A stretch of 64,000 nt of DNA, taken from NCBI GenBank assembly GCA_032690845.1, contig CM064420.1, positions 59,942,707-60,006,706 on the forward strand, written 5' to 3'. The DNA comes from Eleusine coracana subsp. coracana. Its lineage: Eukaryota; Streptophyta; Magnoliopsida; Poales; Poaceae. The notes beneath the pieces are model-generated. The model had not been told where the DNA came from, did not search any database, and was given only the letters and a program-made list of their open reading frames with translations. Positions 20,631-33,531 of this stretch are shown here, piece by piece. Position 1 is the first letter of the stretch; each line of letters starts with the position of its first letter. The position numbers were made by a program, and so were the translations under genes.

Positions 20631-23600
20631 ATGGCCATGGAGCAGGACGAGCTCGCGTTCAAGCCGCAATGGCTGATGCAGGGTGGTGCGAAGGCTGCCG
20701 GTGCTGCGAGCATCTTTGCCGCACCCTCTTCCCGCCCAGGTGAATTCCACTGGCGTTACCGGTTTTGTTTCTGTTTTAATTCGATGCATTTGTGGCGCTG
20801 TGTGGTAGATGCAATGTGCAATTCAGTGCTTTGTTGGGATTGCTAGGTTTGAGTTTGTGTAGGTTGACAGGTATAACGGCTTCAAAGGTGGCATTTTTGA
20901 TTCGTGCATGTGCATTGTATATATTAGTCCTGATGAATCAATGCTTCTAGCAGGAAACTGCCTCATATGAGATTAATGTAGCATTGTTAATGTAATGCGA
21001 TGATCATGCCAATAGTGTTTTCTTAGGACTATTTTAAACTTGGTGCTGTAATTGCGCAATTTGGAGGCAGTTTCTGGAGTTAATGCCCTGGATGATGGGA
21101 ATGTAGATATTGTTGTACTGGAAAGTGGTTTCTTAGATGGAGGTGGAGCAAATATGGAAATCATTCAAGAATTTCTGTAGTTTTGCGTTTGCTCCAGGAA
21201 AATTTTGAACTAAACGTGATTTAAATGGTAAAGATTGATTTATCCAAAGATAAAATTAATTTATTATATCTATGCTTTAGTGCTAAAGATGAACATGATC
21301 TGCCTTAGTGCTTAATATGCCTTTAGAACAAAAAGGAAGCAGTTTTGGCTTTTAGTTATTATCACCTAAGGGAGGAGTTAATGCCTTGTCCATGACATAT
21401 ATTTGGGGATATCAACTACATTTCTCTAATAGGAGTAATTCCACCAATCAGCACCTAATACAATAGTTTTATTGTTTGCATAAAATGAAGGGTAAAATTA
21501 AATCTGTTTATAAACCAGAACTTTATAACAAACATAATACTTGAATTGGATAGAAATTTATGCTGTATTCAGAACCTATGCTTTTGGGGTGTATGGAAGA
21601 ACAACATACCATTGACTGTTTATTTCATGAAATGAAATTGTTTGGGTCTCCCTGTGGTCGTTCATTTGGCTCTTGCACTCGTCTGATCTTGTATTTTGTC
21701 ACAACCTTGCATCTATCAATTTTCTGCACTTTTGAGATATTTTTTTTTTGTCGCTTCTGTACTTTTGAGTAAATTCTTATGAAGATCCAAATGGTCATTG
21801 AATTGAATTGCCATTACGAGGAATGGTTTTGAACTTGAGTTAGCTATTGTAGTATCATGCATCTGAATCAAATTTTAGTGTTGTTTTGTTACTGTTTTGC
21901 AAACCCAAGCTGTCAAATATTCTAATGGTAAGTATTTATTGCATGCTTCAGATAATCAAGTTAAGGGTGGTTCATCAAGAAACCATTCGTCTGGGTGTGA
22001 TAATTCCCGACAGCCTTCATCACGGAAGAGTTCGGGCTCTATTGGATCCCGGCGGCCTGACCGAGATGCAATGGTGAAAACAAGAGGCTATGCAAACTTT
22101 GGGAGGAACAGGGAAAAGGATCGGGAGAAAGACTTTAATTCCCGTGGAAGGGAGAGTAGGCAAGTTGCAGCAGATCGTGATGGTTTTCAGTCATTTAGCA
22201 CATGCAAGCCTGAAAGGGATAGGTTAAATCGTGCCCGTTTGAAGGCAGAAACAAGGAACAAGGGAGTAGCTATTAGTCTGAATAACGATAGTACCTCTAG
22301 AAGCAATGCTGATGTTAGTTCCTCTAAAAGCAATGATGTTGTTAGTAGCTCTGAAAGTAGTGTCCCTGGAAGCAATGCTGCTGCCAGTACCCCTCTAAAC
22401 AATGCAGCTGTCAGTACCTCTCCAAGCAATGCCTCTGTCAGTACCTCTCCAAGCAATGCTGCTGCCAACACCCCTGTAAACACTGCCTCTGTCAGTACCT
22501 CTGTAAGCACCGCCTCTGTCAGTACCTCTGTAAGCACTACTGCTGTGAGTACCTCTGTAATCACTGCTGCTGATGCTTCTAGGAGCAACGCTGCTCTCAG
22601 TGCTCCTAGAAGCAGTGCTGCTCTCAGTACCTCTAGAAGCAGTTCTGCCCTCACTGCCTCTAGAAGCAATGCTGCCCTCACTGCCTCTAGAAGCAATGCT
22701 GCCCTCACTGCCTCTAGAAGCAATATTGCTCTCAGTGCCTCTAGAAGCAATTCTGTTCTCAGTGCCTCTAGAAGCAATGCTGTTGTTAGTACCCCTAGAA
22801 GCAGTGCTGCTGGCATGGACTTTGAGCGAGAATTTCCACAGCTTAATTTGGAGGACAAGAATGGGAGGCAAGGCGTAAGCAGAGTCCCATCTCCTGGTAT
22901 CAGCACTCCAATTCAGAATGTACCTCTGATAAACACATCGGATGGCTGGAACTCTGTCCTAGCAGACCTCCCTTTATTAAAAGATGCAAAGAAAAGCCAA
23001 GCTGCGTCTTCTGTGCTACAAACTGCTCCTAGTAAACAGACTGAAGCAGTGTCAAACAACGGGGCTGCATTAAGCATGGCGGAGACAGTGATGCAAGCTC
23101 CTTTGAGAATTTCCACTGGTCCCCAGGTAGCAACCACAATATATGTATTTTTTAATTTGATTTGCTCCATTCAAAATTTCGGTCTCTGAATTTGTGCATG
23201 TACTTCCATTACAGTTATCGATTGAAGCTCAGAAGATTGAAGAAAGAGCCTTAAGGCAGTATACTTTAAGACCCTTGACGCCTCCAGCTAGCAAATCTTC
23301 TGTAAGTCTTCAGCCTTGGATTGGTTTTTATTTGTCTTATGTGCCTAACATCATTTTACACTTATACTCGTCTTTTGCACTACCTGTGTTTGAGACATTC
23401 TAGCAGTTTATGAATCTATGAAAAAGTCTTATTCTTTGTAACTTTAGACTTTTCACCATAATTCTTGAATATGCAGTGTTGTTTATTCTTATGGCTCATT
23501 TGTTTCAGCAACAGAAACGTTCGACTATCCTGTTCTATTTAGAAAATGGGGAGTTGGAGAATGGAAACCCATGTCTTCTAGCTTGCAAAACAGAGAGTTG

Positions 23601-25719
23601 TCTGAAAACAGTCTTTGCAAATCTGTCCAGGAATAATAAAAGAAACATGCTAAACATGTTACCTTAATAATCGCTAATAACCGCAGGCAACCTCACAGCT
23701 GTGTTTAGCACTTCTGCATGAACCTAAGAAAATACTCGACTATTGCATGTGCGATGATCCACTTAAGGCCTTGTTCAGTTGTTGTGGAATGAAATCCACA
23801 TGTATTAGTTACAAGACATGGATTGAGTGAAACCACATGTGTCACTCAACCTATGTGAAATAACAAATCCATGCCATGGTTCCATTCCCGGACTCGGAAG
23901 GCTGAGTTTTTGTTCCATGCGTTGGATGCATGGAGAAGGTCGGTATGGACTGGGTTTCAGACCACGTTAGGCCGAACTGAACGCTCATTCCATGGCGGAC
24001 CAAATTTCAAACCGCACCTAATCAATTCACGTGGTTTAGACTGCAATCCATGCCTTTCCAAGCCTAAACAAACAAGGCGTAAAAGTTTGCTGCTAAACAG
24101 TTCAGACCATGTGCTGTGTGAATAGTGTGACATTTGATTTCATGTTCACATGAGCTAGACCCCAAAAAAAAGCCTTTTTAAGCAAAAAAAGTGTGCTTTT
24201 CCATGCATCATTATGGTTTAGCTTGTTTTATAATTTTACCGACGACATAGACTTACATGGATATACTGATTCTGCACTTACAGTGTCCCTTTATTTATTT
24301 ATATGCTCAACATATCTACTTGTTTCTACAATGGGTGTCATGTGTTCATCATGCACACCTTTTTTTTTTGGTCTAAAACAATCAGTAAAAACCTTCCTCT
24401 TATTTATCCGGGTGCTATATGAACTAGGACATCTTAACAGCTCCGTTTCCTTTAGTTTTATTTTATCTTTAAATTATGTTTCTTAGTGCTTAACTAATTG
24501 CTTTCAATCATTATGCAGGTTTTAAGTTCTTTGAAAGCAAAATCCGCAAGGATGGGAGATCCTACTGGCCCTACTAAAACTGCTCAACAGTTGAAAATGC
24601 ATTCTGCCAATGGGTCTGTTCGTGCTCCAGTCAAAATCGATATGTCAAAGCTTTCTCAGTCAGGAAGTTTTCAAGTCCTCAACCGAGAGCAAAATGGCAC
24701 TGTGCACACTTCCAAAGACTCTAGTAACCCCGTAAGTCCTCCAGCACCTTCAGTTTCAATGGAACCGCCAAAAAAGTCAGTTGTCAGCCAAAAGATAAAT
24801 ATCTCCACAAATGAGCTTTCTCTGCCCCTGCAAGGTCCATGCGGTGACAGAAAATCAAATGCGAGAGATAAGCATAGGTTCTTTGAGTCACTGCGGACCA
24901 AGTCTTCAAATGGTTCAAGCACCACCTTAGAGACAGGATGTCAGCAGTTCCCATCCAGTTTAGTTGATGTGAAACAGGATTCTTCTCTTAACATTGGGAA
25001 TGATCAATCCATGTTCCCCACTGGAACAAAATGTTTGGGGAATGGGAAGTGTTTCTGTGAAGATGTAAATTCTTCTGAGGGGTTCCAGAGACACTTATCT
25101 GACAACGAGGAAAACAATTCATCCATGAAAACAGATGTTGCAGATGGAGTGCCTCAGCAGCTAGAAAAAGGGGAGGCTGACTCATTATCTGAACCGGCAG
25201 ACACAGGTGATGAAGAATTTCAGCTGTCCCTCTCCGATAGTGGTGCAGAAGGCAGTTCGTTCTCAGCACCTGCAGATTCTGATGATGGATTCAATAGATC
25301 CCAGTCTGGCAGTGAGGAAGTGTCATCATCAGAGGCTACGGAACCAGAAGATGACGAGTATCCGGCAGAACCTCCTGCAGAAGATAAACCTTTCCTGATA
25401 TCTCTTGGTTGGAGGGAAGATGAAGTAGTGCAACCTTTGGGTTTGGAAGAGATTGCGGACTCCGTAAGCCCTTTTGCATCCTTACTTCTGTCAAATGTTT
25501 GCTTTTCCAAGGATTACTGATTCAATTTGCCCATTTCTCCAAAAACTGGTCTGGCAGCAAATTATTTCTTATTTATATTTGCTAGAATATTTTCATGACA
25601 TCAGTTCCAATTCTCTGTAGGTAAAAGGATGTGCAGAGCTTGAGAAGAAGCTTTGGTCTATGGAATCCAACGCTAATGTCAGGATCATTCTCCTCAATAT
25701 TTTGGGCAGGGCTAAATGA
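20631..25719 (+). CDS. vasculin / GPBP1-like nuclear protein
   Basis: Five exons: 20631..20739, 21952..23126, 23215..23301, 24519..25463, 25621..25719. All are GT-AG and in frame, 804 aa. An 18-nt microexon at 21910..21927 may add six residues. The order of short motifs matches animal vasculin (GC-rich promoter-binding protein 1): FKPQWL near the N-terminus; a basic, Ser-rich region; FEREFPQLNLE near 327; RFFESLR; and near the C-terminus FLISLGWREDE followed by LGLEEIAD. Vasculin is a nuclear transcription regulator; plant relatives are uncharacterised. Between them lies a long Ser/Ala/Asn-rich repeat in exon 2. An acidic Ser/Asp stretch sits in exon 4. The start is the MAMEQDEL ATG, the first ATG in this frame in good context. 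The family call rests on motif layout, not on strong overall identity. Confidence 0.78.
21910..21927 (+). other. candidate 18-nt microexon in the vasculin-like gene
   Basis: An 18-base segment preceded by AG (CCCAAG) and followed by an ideal donor (AATG|GTAAGT). Inclusion between exons 1 and 2 keeps the frame and inserts AVKYSN before DNQVKGG. Its acceptor lacks a good pyrimidine tract, so use is uncertain. Confidence 0.4.
22310..22810 (+). repeat. coding minisatellite, 24- and 27-nt units
   Basis: Inside exon 2. A 5' part has irregular 24-nt units coding for variants of STSVSTAS. A 3' part has regular 27-nt units coding for variants of SRSNAALTA, with TCTAGAAGC recurring at 22632, 22659, 22686, 22713 and 22740. 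It is expected to vary in length between accessions without breaking the frame. Confidence 0.9.
23767..24079. mobile_element. Tourist-like MITE in a vasculin intron, 313 bp
   Basis: Begins GGCCTTGTTCAGTT and ends with the near-complement AAACAAACAAGGCG. TAA flanks both sides (23764..23766 and 24080..24082). The GGCCTTGTTYAGTT end is common in grass PIF/Harbinger MITEs. It lies in the intron between exons 3 and 4 and has no coding capacity. Confidence 0.72.
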
Positions 25720-26990
25720 GAAGTTGCAATAGCATAAACATACTGGGGTTAAAAGACAATGGAAGCTTAGCAAATTCTTTAGAAAGCAGGCATCTATATT
25801 AGCCGGCGTTTGCGACATGCAATGCCTAATCTGATCAAGTGGTGTTGGTTGTGTTACCGTACTGCAAACGACAGCAACATTTTTGGCATGAGTATTATCT
25901 AGGTTGAGAAGGCGATTTTTTTACTGTCGCATGTCCAGCAACAGCAATTAGGTATTTAGGGGTTGGTTTACAGATAGTAGTTCTGACAATTTTTTTGCAT
26001 ACTGAAAGGACTTTAGGGTTTCCTCTTTTGCCCAGAAGTACAACATGTAGATCTTAGAATTAGATGGATGTGCCGACCTTTGAAAGAAGGCATCTCACAG
26101 GTTTCTTTTAATGAAACGACAGGCTGGTGTTTGACATGAATGAGGTGATTATATTGATAATATTGATATCAGAAGTTGCTTTGTTTACAAATCCCCAATT
26201 TGTTACAACAATACGCTTTTTGCTGATTTGTAACTGTTTTTTCACGTGAGATCGCTTCAGCAGTAGAATATCGAACTAGCGTACAATTTAACAAATACTG
26301 CCACAAAATGGCTTTGAGAATGGCTGAGTCTGGTATTTTTAGATGGCTGCCCTAGCAGTGGGATGATGAAACAGATTCTAACCGGTGAATGACACCGAAA
26401 GGGTAGCAGCACCTGGTCAATGCAAGGCCCGGCTAGTGGGATGCTTTGAGATGGTCAAATTTCATTCGTAAACTATTTCTATTTTTTCATGGAAAATTAA
26501 ATTCTCTTGTGGACCACTCCATCCCTTCAATAATCCTAATCTTGAAGCAGGATACAAATTTTTCATGAATAAAAGAACATAACTTGCAGAAAGAATCAGT
26601 CAAAATTTGCATGATACAATGTATGTTACATTACATGATCTCTATTTCCAACCGCAGCTCACGCCAACCGAGAAACTCCCACTACATGTAAGATCGGTAT
26701 CATTAGTAACTCCCACATCATCCCTTTTCTAACACAACACACCAGGGGTGACAGATAGCAGGACCATCTACCAAAATATCTCAACATGTATCCACTAAGC
26801 TACATGTGTTGCCGGCTCGCCAAGCCAAGAAAATACCATCAGCAACATCCCATCTATATCATTCGATATTATATTTGATGGGGCATGATCCTCAGTCTTG
26901 TCAAAGATCACTTGAGCAGTTGCCTATGTTGATGTCCACCATAAGAGCTTAGCATGTATGCTACATATTTACAGCCGAGGAAGGCACTCG
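25720..26990. other. 3' flanks of the vasculin-like and galactosyltransferase genes
   Basis: The two neighbouring genes converge on this AT-rich segment, which should hold both 3' UTRs. I see no ORF, RNA gene or transposon end I can defend. Confidence 0.5.
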
Positions 26991-29900
26991 CTAGATAAGA
27001 GCACTCCAAACGGCTGAGTCTCCTTCACCACAGCGGGCATGTACATCCTTGATCCTCTCGACAGACTTGCATATGCCACTGCAACTCCAATCAAAAGAGG
27101 CAACACAGACATTGCCAGCCTGCCCTTTCCACTCACAATCTGTGGAGTTTGTATTCACAATCAGGAAAAATAGAAGGCAAGCATGTAAGAAACCATTCTG
27201 CAATATGAGGAAACAGACCTGGGGGAGTTCCACAGCACATATTCCTCTCATCAACGTGGTTAACTTCCAAACCAATGAACCATGATCCAAGTGATACATC
27301 TTCATTTGCATATTTGTGCAAGATAGGCCTGATAAAAATCATTCACATCATTAACTTTCTTTTAGGTGATCTAGGTGATCAGAGGCCCTTCTGTATGGCA
27401 TGAATGTTAACGAAACTTACTGATTGATTGAAATATAAGTTGCAAGGTCTTTTGAAACAGCATATATCTGCCCGGTAGCATGACGAAAGTATTTGTTACC
27501 TTCCTCCCCAAATTTCCAGTACTCAGGCTCATGGTACTTCACATTCCTGTAAGAATGGAGCAGTTTCATGGAGGCACCTATCAGTACTTAAAGATAGCAT
27601 TCAAATTCAAGTTCTAAGATAGTGTACTTAGCATTACTTGTCAGCAAGAACTGGGCCTGACTTCATGCAGCCGATATAAGTTCTTGGTTTTGATTTATGT
27701 CGAGCAAGGGTAGTGGCAAGCATTCCTGTTTTTGTTCAGACATATAACAATAACCCGAATGAAACATAGAATTTCAAGAGGCAAGCTTAATATCTAAGGA
27801 AAAGGATAAGCACCTAAGTTCACATGCACATCATCATCAACCTTGACGTAGAAGTCAGCATCCCAGATGCTGACAGCTGTTGAGAAGAAAATTTTTGTCT
27901 TGGCTGAGAGCTCATGATATCCCTCAACATGATCCTACATGATTAAATAAACAAATGTAATTAAGTGATCAGGGTTAGCACCGGGAAAGTAGACCTGAAT
28001 ATGGCTTCAAAAAATGAAAAAGTTGAATGCCACAAGTTCATCGGAAAAAAGCCATCCTCACCAGTCTAAGAAAGTCATGATGCTGAGCCTCCTCTGAATC
28101 TATAGCTTTGTCAAGAATGCTATTGGACGTAGCGCTGTACAAAATAGAAAGCATTACTTATTATATACAAATTTTAGAAGGTACTATGAAGTTAGGAACC
28201 AGAGATGGACAGAAGCATATAACAGTATTTTGAGACTTATTCTCGGCAATAATCATGGAGTGGTTCATCTATGATGATTTGTAGTAGATGATGATAGGGG
28301 TATGCGCGAGATTGAGAGACGATGATAACACAAGGGACGACCAATTTATACAGGTTCAGGCCTCCCAAAGGATAAAAACCTTACGTCGTGTTCGTAATGC
28401 TGTATTATTTATGTAGATATGTTTGAGGAGTACCCCTATATCCAGGGGTGTAGGATTACATGGCATGAGTCCTAGTCGATCTACTATACATATCCAAGTA
28501 GGAATCTATCTCTAACTTCCCTTGTCCAACAAGTACCCTGGGTACATATTATCAACACAGTACAAAATAAACTATTGATGGTGCACGAAAATGTCCTGAG
28601 CCCAACACAATAGTCTTCACAGTGATTACAGAAATCATTATGGCTAATTCATTATTTACTATTAAGAAATTGCAGTGAGTTGAATAAGGCTGCATCATTT
28701 CAACCTGGTAGGGCACAACAGATCCTCTAGAGACATGGGTTGGCTTAATAAATTAACATGAAAACAAACTATCGCCCAGACTGCGGCAGTAATAAGCAAA
28801 CTCAGTTATTTGGAACCATACTACAAGTTTTTTCATTCTAAGACGACAGATGATCTATCCAGTTGATATGATTAGAACTTACAAGTACATGCGATATGAA
28901 AAATACAACGCCAGATGATGAAATCAGAAATGCACTAGAAGTGCAAGAATCAAACCATCTGATTACCTATGCCCGATGGTGAAGCGGATAACTATCCCCT
29001 TCTGTTCTTCTAGTTGTTGCAGCTTTTCACCTAATAGTAAGAAGAGAAAATTATTGACTGTCAAACCTTAGGAATTTAACAAATTTGAACAATAGTGATA
29101 CAATATACAACATATACATACTTGAAATAAGCAGTCAAAGAAGAACATAAACTTTATAAGATCCGTGTTATAGTTTCTCAAACTTGAGCTATTCTAGAAC
29201 ACTTCCTAAGTTCCTAAGATGCCACAAGTTATAAATCCTGGCCAATAGCTTTTAGTTCCTCTAGCCAAGAACAATAGCATGGAAGTCTAAGAATAATAAG
29301 CCCATCCCAATTGTCGGTTCAATTGAAGCCTTTTTTTTGAAAATATTAAGTTTAAGCTGGTGCAAATATAATCTTATGTTAGGCATACTAATCCAAACTG
29401 GTGTGATTTGAATTGCAGATGTAGAGATAGAGTAGCTTGTTTGACTTCAGGAAAGTGACTCGAGCAAATTACTGTCGAGTGAAATCAGCAAAATGACCCA
29501 CACAAATTATTGCAGAGTGACTTGCTTCATGCTGAGAAAAACTGATGAATTAATTATAGTCAAATTAACATGCCCATGCTATCATTCATTCAGCATACTA
29601 AAAGAATAACCACACACCTTGAGGCATCCATGTCTCCCGGACTGAATCACGACGCTTACGGCTGCTAAAAGCGGTGTTCACACCAATGACAACAAATGCC
29701 TTTTTCCTTGGTTGGTTAGTTTCTGAGGTTACTGGTGTGCCACTAGAGCGGAGTTGTTCCAGTGTGCTTCGTTTCGCTGCAAGCTCCATCTGCAGCGTTG
29801 AGATGGACTTATCCAACAATCTAACACCACAAACAAATTCAGTTAGGAAAACTTCAGATAAAACAACTTAAGCACATGCACATTCTTAAGGTGAATTTCT

Positions 29901-31452
29901 TATCAAATTGAAGGAGCTCACTGTATGGCTTCATGGGTCTTGGTTACCTCTCCCATTATATCCTTATCTTCCCCATGCTTCTGCAATCCAAATTTGTATC
30001 CTTTTCAACCAGAAACAGAGTAAAAATGATATATAATGAAACCATCAAAAGTATCAGGAACCTACCCTTTTTGTGCTGCAATCCTCTGATACAAGTTGCA
30101 GCTCTTGATCTTGTCTCCGGCGTTGAGACATGATATGATTACCAGTGTCCGGCGCTGTCCAGAACCTGTAAAACCACCCTCGCAATTACTTACCACACAA
30201 TGTTGGAAAAGGTGAAAAGCCAAAGAAAATAAGCAAATGACAAATAGTACTTTGACATTCGATTGTACTAAATTGTGCGACTGAAATAGGTGTTTTGGAA
30301 GAAAGAAATAATCCTTTCAGTAAAGTTTAGCTAATGGCAGCCCATCTACAGATCTACTTCTCAAAACAGAGGCTGGACTACTAAATTTTAAAATTTTAAT
30401 TCTGATCTCAAGGTCTATCCAGATATAGATTTTTTCTATTGTATAACCATAAAGCTGATTTATGAAGATTCATATCCAACCTAACCAGTCCCTAACAGTA
30501 TAGAACTTCATTCTAAAGATTCAGTTTGTCTTTTGGAAGGTTGAGAGTAACATTAAATCTACTCACAGTGCCTAAGGTCACTCGGTACTGTTTCAAACCA
30601 AAGTATTGATAAATGAACATAAATTCCCGCTACCATCAGCAAGCAGGACTTCAAGGACAAATATTATTGTTCGCACTATTCTTTGAGAACACTCAAAATG
30701 AACCATTTGACAGATACCGAACTACTACAGATCATGCGCATGGAAGGAAACCAACTCTGTCGTACCAGTGAAGGCTATTGCTACGACAAACACAAATCAT
30801 TCGATTCCTGATTTTTTTGGCACAATTTAAAACCTCAACTGTTAAGCAGTAAATTTCTTTCTTCGGCACGTCAACCAATCATGACATTCACAAAATTAGC
30901 AGTAAAATTTGGTTTTAGCAAAAAGGAGAGAATTCAGTAATGAACTTATTAAGAAGCATTTATCCACGCACGCACGAACAGATTCAGGTAGACACCTACT
31001 CCAGTCCCCATCAGACAACCATTTCCCGTTCTAATAAAAAAAAATATTTCCACCAATCCAGATCGCCATAGGCTCGTAGAAGAAAACTCTAGGAATGAAA
31101 TAACGAGACAAAATATAAATTCAAACATTCAGCCAATACTAATCTCAGAACGCCAAGATTTTCAAACCACCCGACATGATATTGGCCAAAAACGAGATCT
31201 TTTTCGAACTCCAAATCTCAAACGGGATAGAAGACTCAGCAAAATCCATGTGTTTACAACACCAAGCCGCCATTAAACCAACCTCCCAAAACCAGAATAG
31301 CAAGGCGAGATCCAAAGGTTCCTGCAGAGAGAAGAGGACATGACGCACCGGTCCGTGAAGAGCATGCCGACGCCGAAGCTGAATGCGCAGAGCAGCAGCA
31401 CCCTCCACCTAGCGGAAGACCTCCGATCCAGTGCCCCGCCCTTCCCCTTCAT
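26991..31452 (-). CDS. GT31 beta-1,3-galactosyltransferase (B3GALT type, with DUF4094)
   Basis: Eleven exons: 31452..31349, 30165..30066, 29980..29922, 29820..29618, 29030..28967, 28134..28062, 27934..27814, 27725..27638, 27546..27421, 27328..27219, 27139..26991. All GT-AG; 1197 nt giving 398 aa, the normal length for plant B3GALTs. It is a type II Golgi protein: short cytosolic tail and a single membrane anchor (WRVLLLCAFSFGVGMLF, about residues 16-32), then a stem with the DUF4094 region. The GT31 domain begins at KKAFVVIGVNTAFSSRKRR. The metal-binding triplet DDD is at 234-236 in FYVKVDDDVHVN. The C-terminus is Cys-rich (NMCCGTPPDCEW, FDWSCSGICKS), as in the B3GALT7 group. It probably adds beta-1,3-linked galactose to glycoproteins, possibly arabinogalactan proteins; the acceptor is not shown by the sequence. 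Confidence 0.93.
28290..28560. mobile_element. possible degraded transposon fragment in a galactosyltransferase intron
   Basis: Lies in the intron between exons 5 and 6. Text such as ACCAATTTATACAGGTTCAGG and a CCCCTATATCCAGGGG palindrome resembles sequences common in grass repeats. No paired ends or target duplication were found, so this is a weak call. Confidence 0.25.
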
Positions 31453-32775
31453 CGCTTCTCCTCACCGCCGCGGTGCTCCGAATCTTGGCCTTAGATTGGG
31501 GGACAAAGCCTGAGCTCAAGTAGCCGGAGCTCAGCTCCGGACGACCGCGGCAAAGATTCAAGCTTCGTGTAGAGCTTGGCCAAACGCGCACGAAGATTCC
31601 GGGCGAGGCGGAGGCGGAGGCAGCGTCAAAGGAAGCGACGGCCACCTGGGGCGGCGGGCATGCCTGGTGGGGAAGGAGGAAGCTGGCGGCCTGAAACTCT
31701 GCAATGGAGCGCGTGGTCACTTTGTTGGCTTCCTCTTCTTCCCACTTTTGAAAGGATTTTCCTTTTTCCTTTTTTTTTTGTCGCTCCATTTCGTGAGACA
31801 TTTCTATTTTCTCTTTTGCCCTTTCATTTAGTTTCTCTACATGCTAGCGTGCGGTGTAAATATACATGAGAGTTATTTATGTGATTTGGATGGGTGTCCT
31901 GCCGTGTGAGGTGAGTTGGGGCAACATTGTCTAGGAGATGGATGGTACCTCCCTGTCATAGCTGGAATATTTCATTTCAGAAAATACTAGATGCTATAAA
32001 AAAACGAAATAACATTTGTAAAGTATACGAAGCAAGAAAACATTTTATCTCAACTGAACTAATATGAGAGATTTTGAGTTTCTTACGGTGTATATTGTTC
32101 TAGATCATGGTTTCAAATAACTTAATAGAATTAAACCAATGGTTTGTTTAGCCGTTTAGGCATGTGATGTTGTTGGTGGAAGGGAAAATCATTATCCTCG
32201 TGGAGCTGGCGCTTCGGTGGATCAATCGAGCTGATGTTTTATGTTAGGTTGCGTACATCGCTCAAAGACGTAATAGGTTACCAAGACTTCGTTTTTTTCA
32301 AAAAAAAAAAAAAAAGGACATGAGGATTTTATTTTGAGGATCAGGATACAAATTACCAATGTGTAAAACTGCGGTAGATAGGACAAAAAGTTTGGCGAAA
32401 GGAGACATGGGAGCCAAGACGGTTGAGAAATAATTTTACCAACCCTACACCAAGTAATACAAGATTATGGCTTTATAGAAAGGCTTGGTCTGTTTGATTA
32501 GGAAAAAGCTAAAGAGAATGATTAGTGTATGTTAGTTGTTAGGCACGAAGCACCATGCACGAGCCCTCCAACCTCCAGCTAATGTTTTCGCGCCAACACC
32601 ATTCGCCGACGTGTGCCATGTTGACATTCCGTGTTAACACGTCATGTGGTTGCAACAGTTTGCTAGGAAACTTCAGAACCAATTAAGTACTGTATGTTGT
32701 TGTCTGAAGCCGAAGCATATTATCATTTGAAAGCTGCTATTATTAATTAGCAAGCATAATTCAATAGGCAAAGTT
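31453..32775. other. 5' flank of the galactosyltransferase gene, gene-free
   Basis: GC-rich for about 250 bases next to the ATG (promoter and 5' UTR), then AT-rich with a 15-base A-run near 32300. No supported gene or transposon. Confidence 0.5.
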
Positions 32776-33531
32776 CAAACTGTAGAGTTCTTTACGCGTA
32801 TGTTATTAAAAAAGATATCTCTTACGTACGTGTTACAAAAAAGATTGAATTTACCTGTGCGTCATGAAGCAAACTTTTTTTTACCCGTATGCCATTCTGT
32901 CCAACCTCCTTCCCACTTTAACTATTTCTTTGCTCTTACAGGTGGGCCTCTTATATAGAGATGACTAATTTGCCCCTGAGTCATTCTACTTTCTCTGCTC
33001 CTTCTCCCTCTTCTCTTCCCGTGCTCACGCCACCCTCCCGTTACCCTAGCCGCCACCGCCTGCCAGGACGCCGGCAGGCCGCCGCGGCCAAGATCCGGAA
33101 GTCCCCCGTCCGGTCATCCCCCACGCTCAGATCCAGGCCGGAGCAGACCCATGGCAAGGCTGACGCGGTCCCGCGAGCAGGCCCGACACTCCTCCGCGGC
33201 CAGGCCCCCACGCGCTCCTCCGCTGCCAGGCCCCCGCGCGCAGGCCGACCTCCCCCGTGCCAAGGCCCCGCTCGACCGTGCCTAGGCCCCCGCGCCCGAC
33301 CGCGCCCACGCCCACCTGCGGCGAGCCTGCGCCCATGCCCGACCGCGCCCAGGGCGGAGCTCCAGCCAGCGCTCGACCTTGCCCAGCCCGAGCCCTTTGC
33401 CTCCTGCGCGACCAGGACAAAGCCCTCTGCCTCCTCCCTCCTGCGCGCCTAGGTAAAATCCTCTGTACTATCTTCCTTGCTCGCATATATGTACGCGTAT
33501 ATGTTGAGCATGCATGTTGTTCATCTGTAGG

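Noticed and set aside
22187..22906. Minus-strand Leu/Ala-rich protein gene
   Set aside because: It is the complement of the coding minisatellite of the vasculin-like gene; no start context or splice structure of its own.
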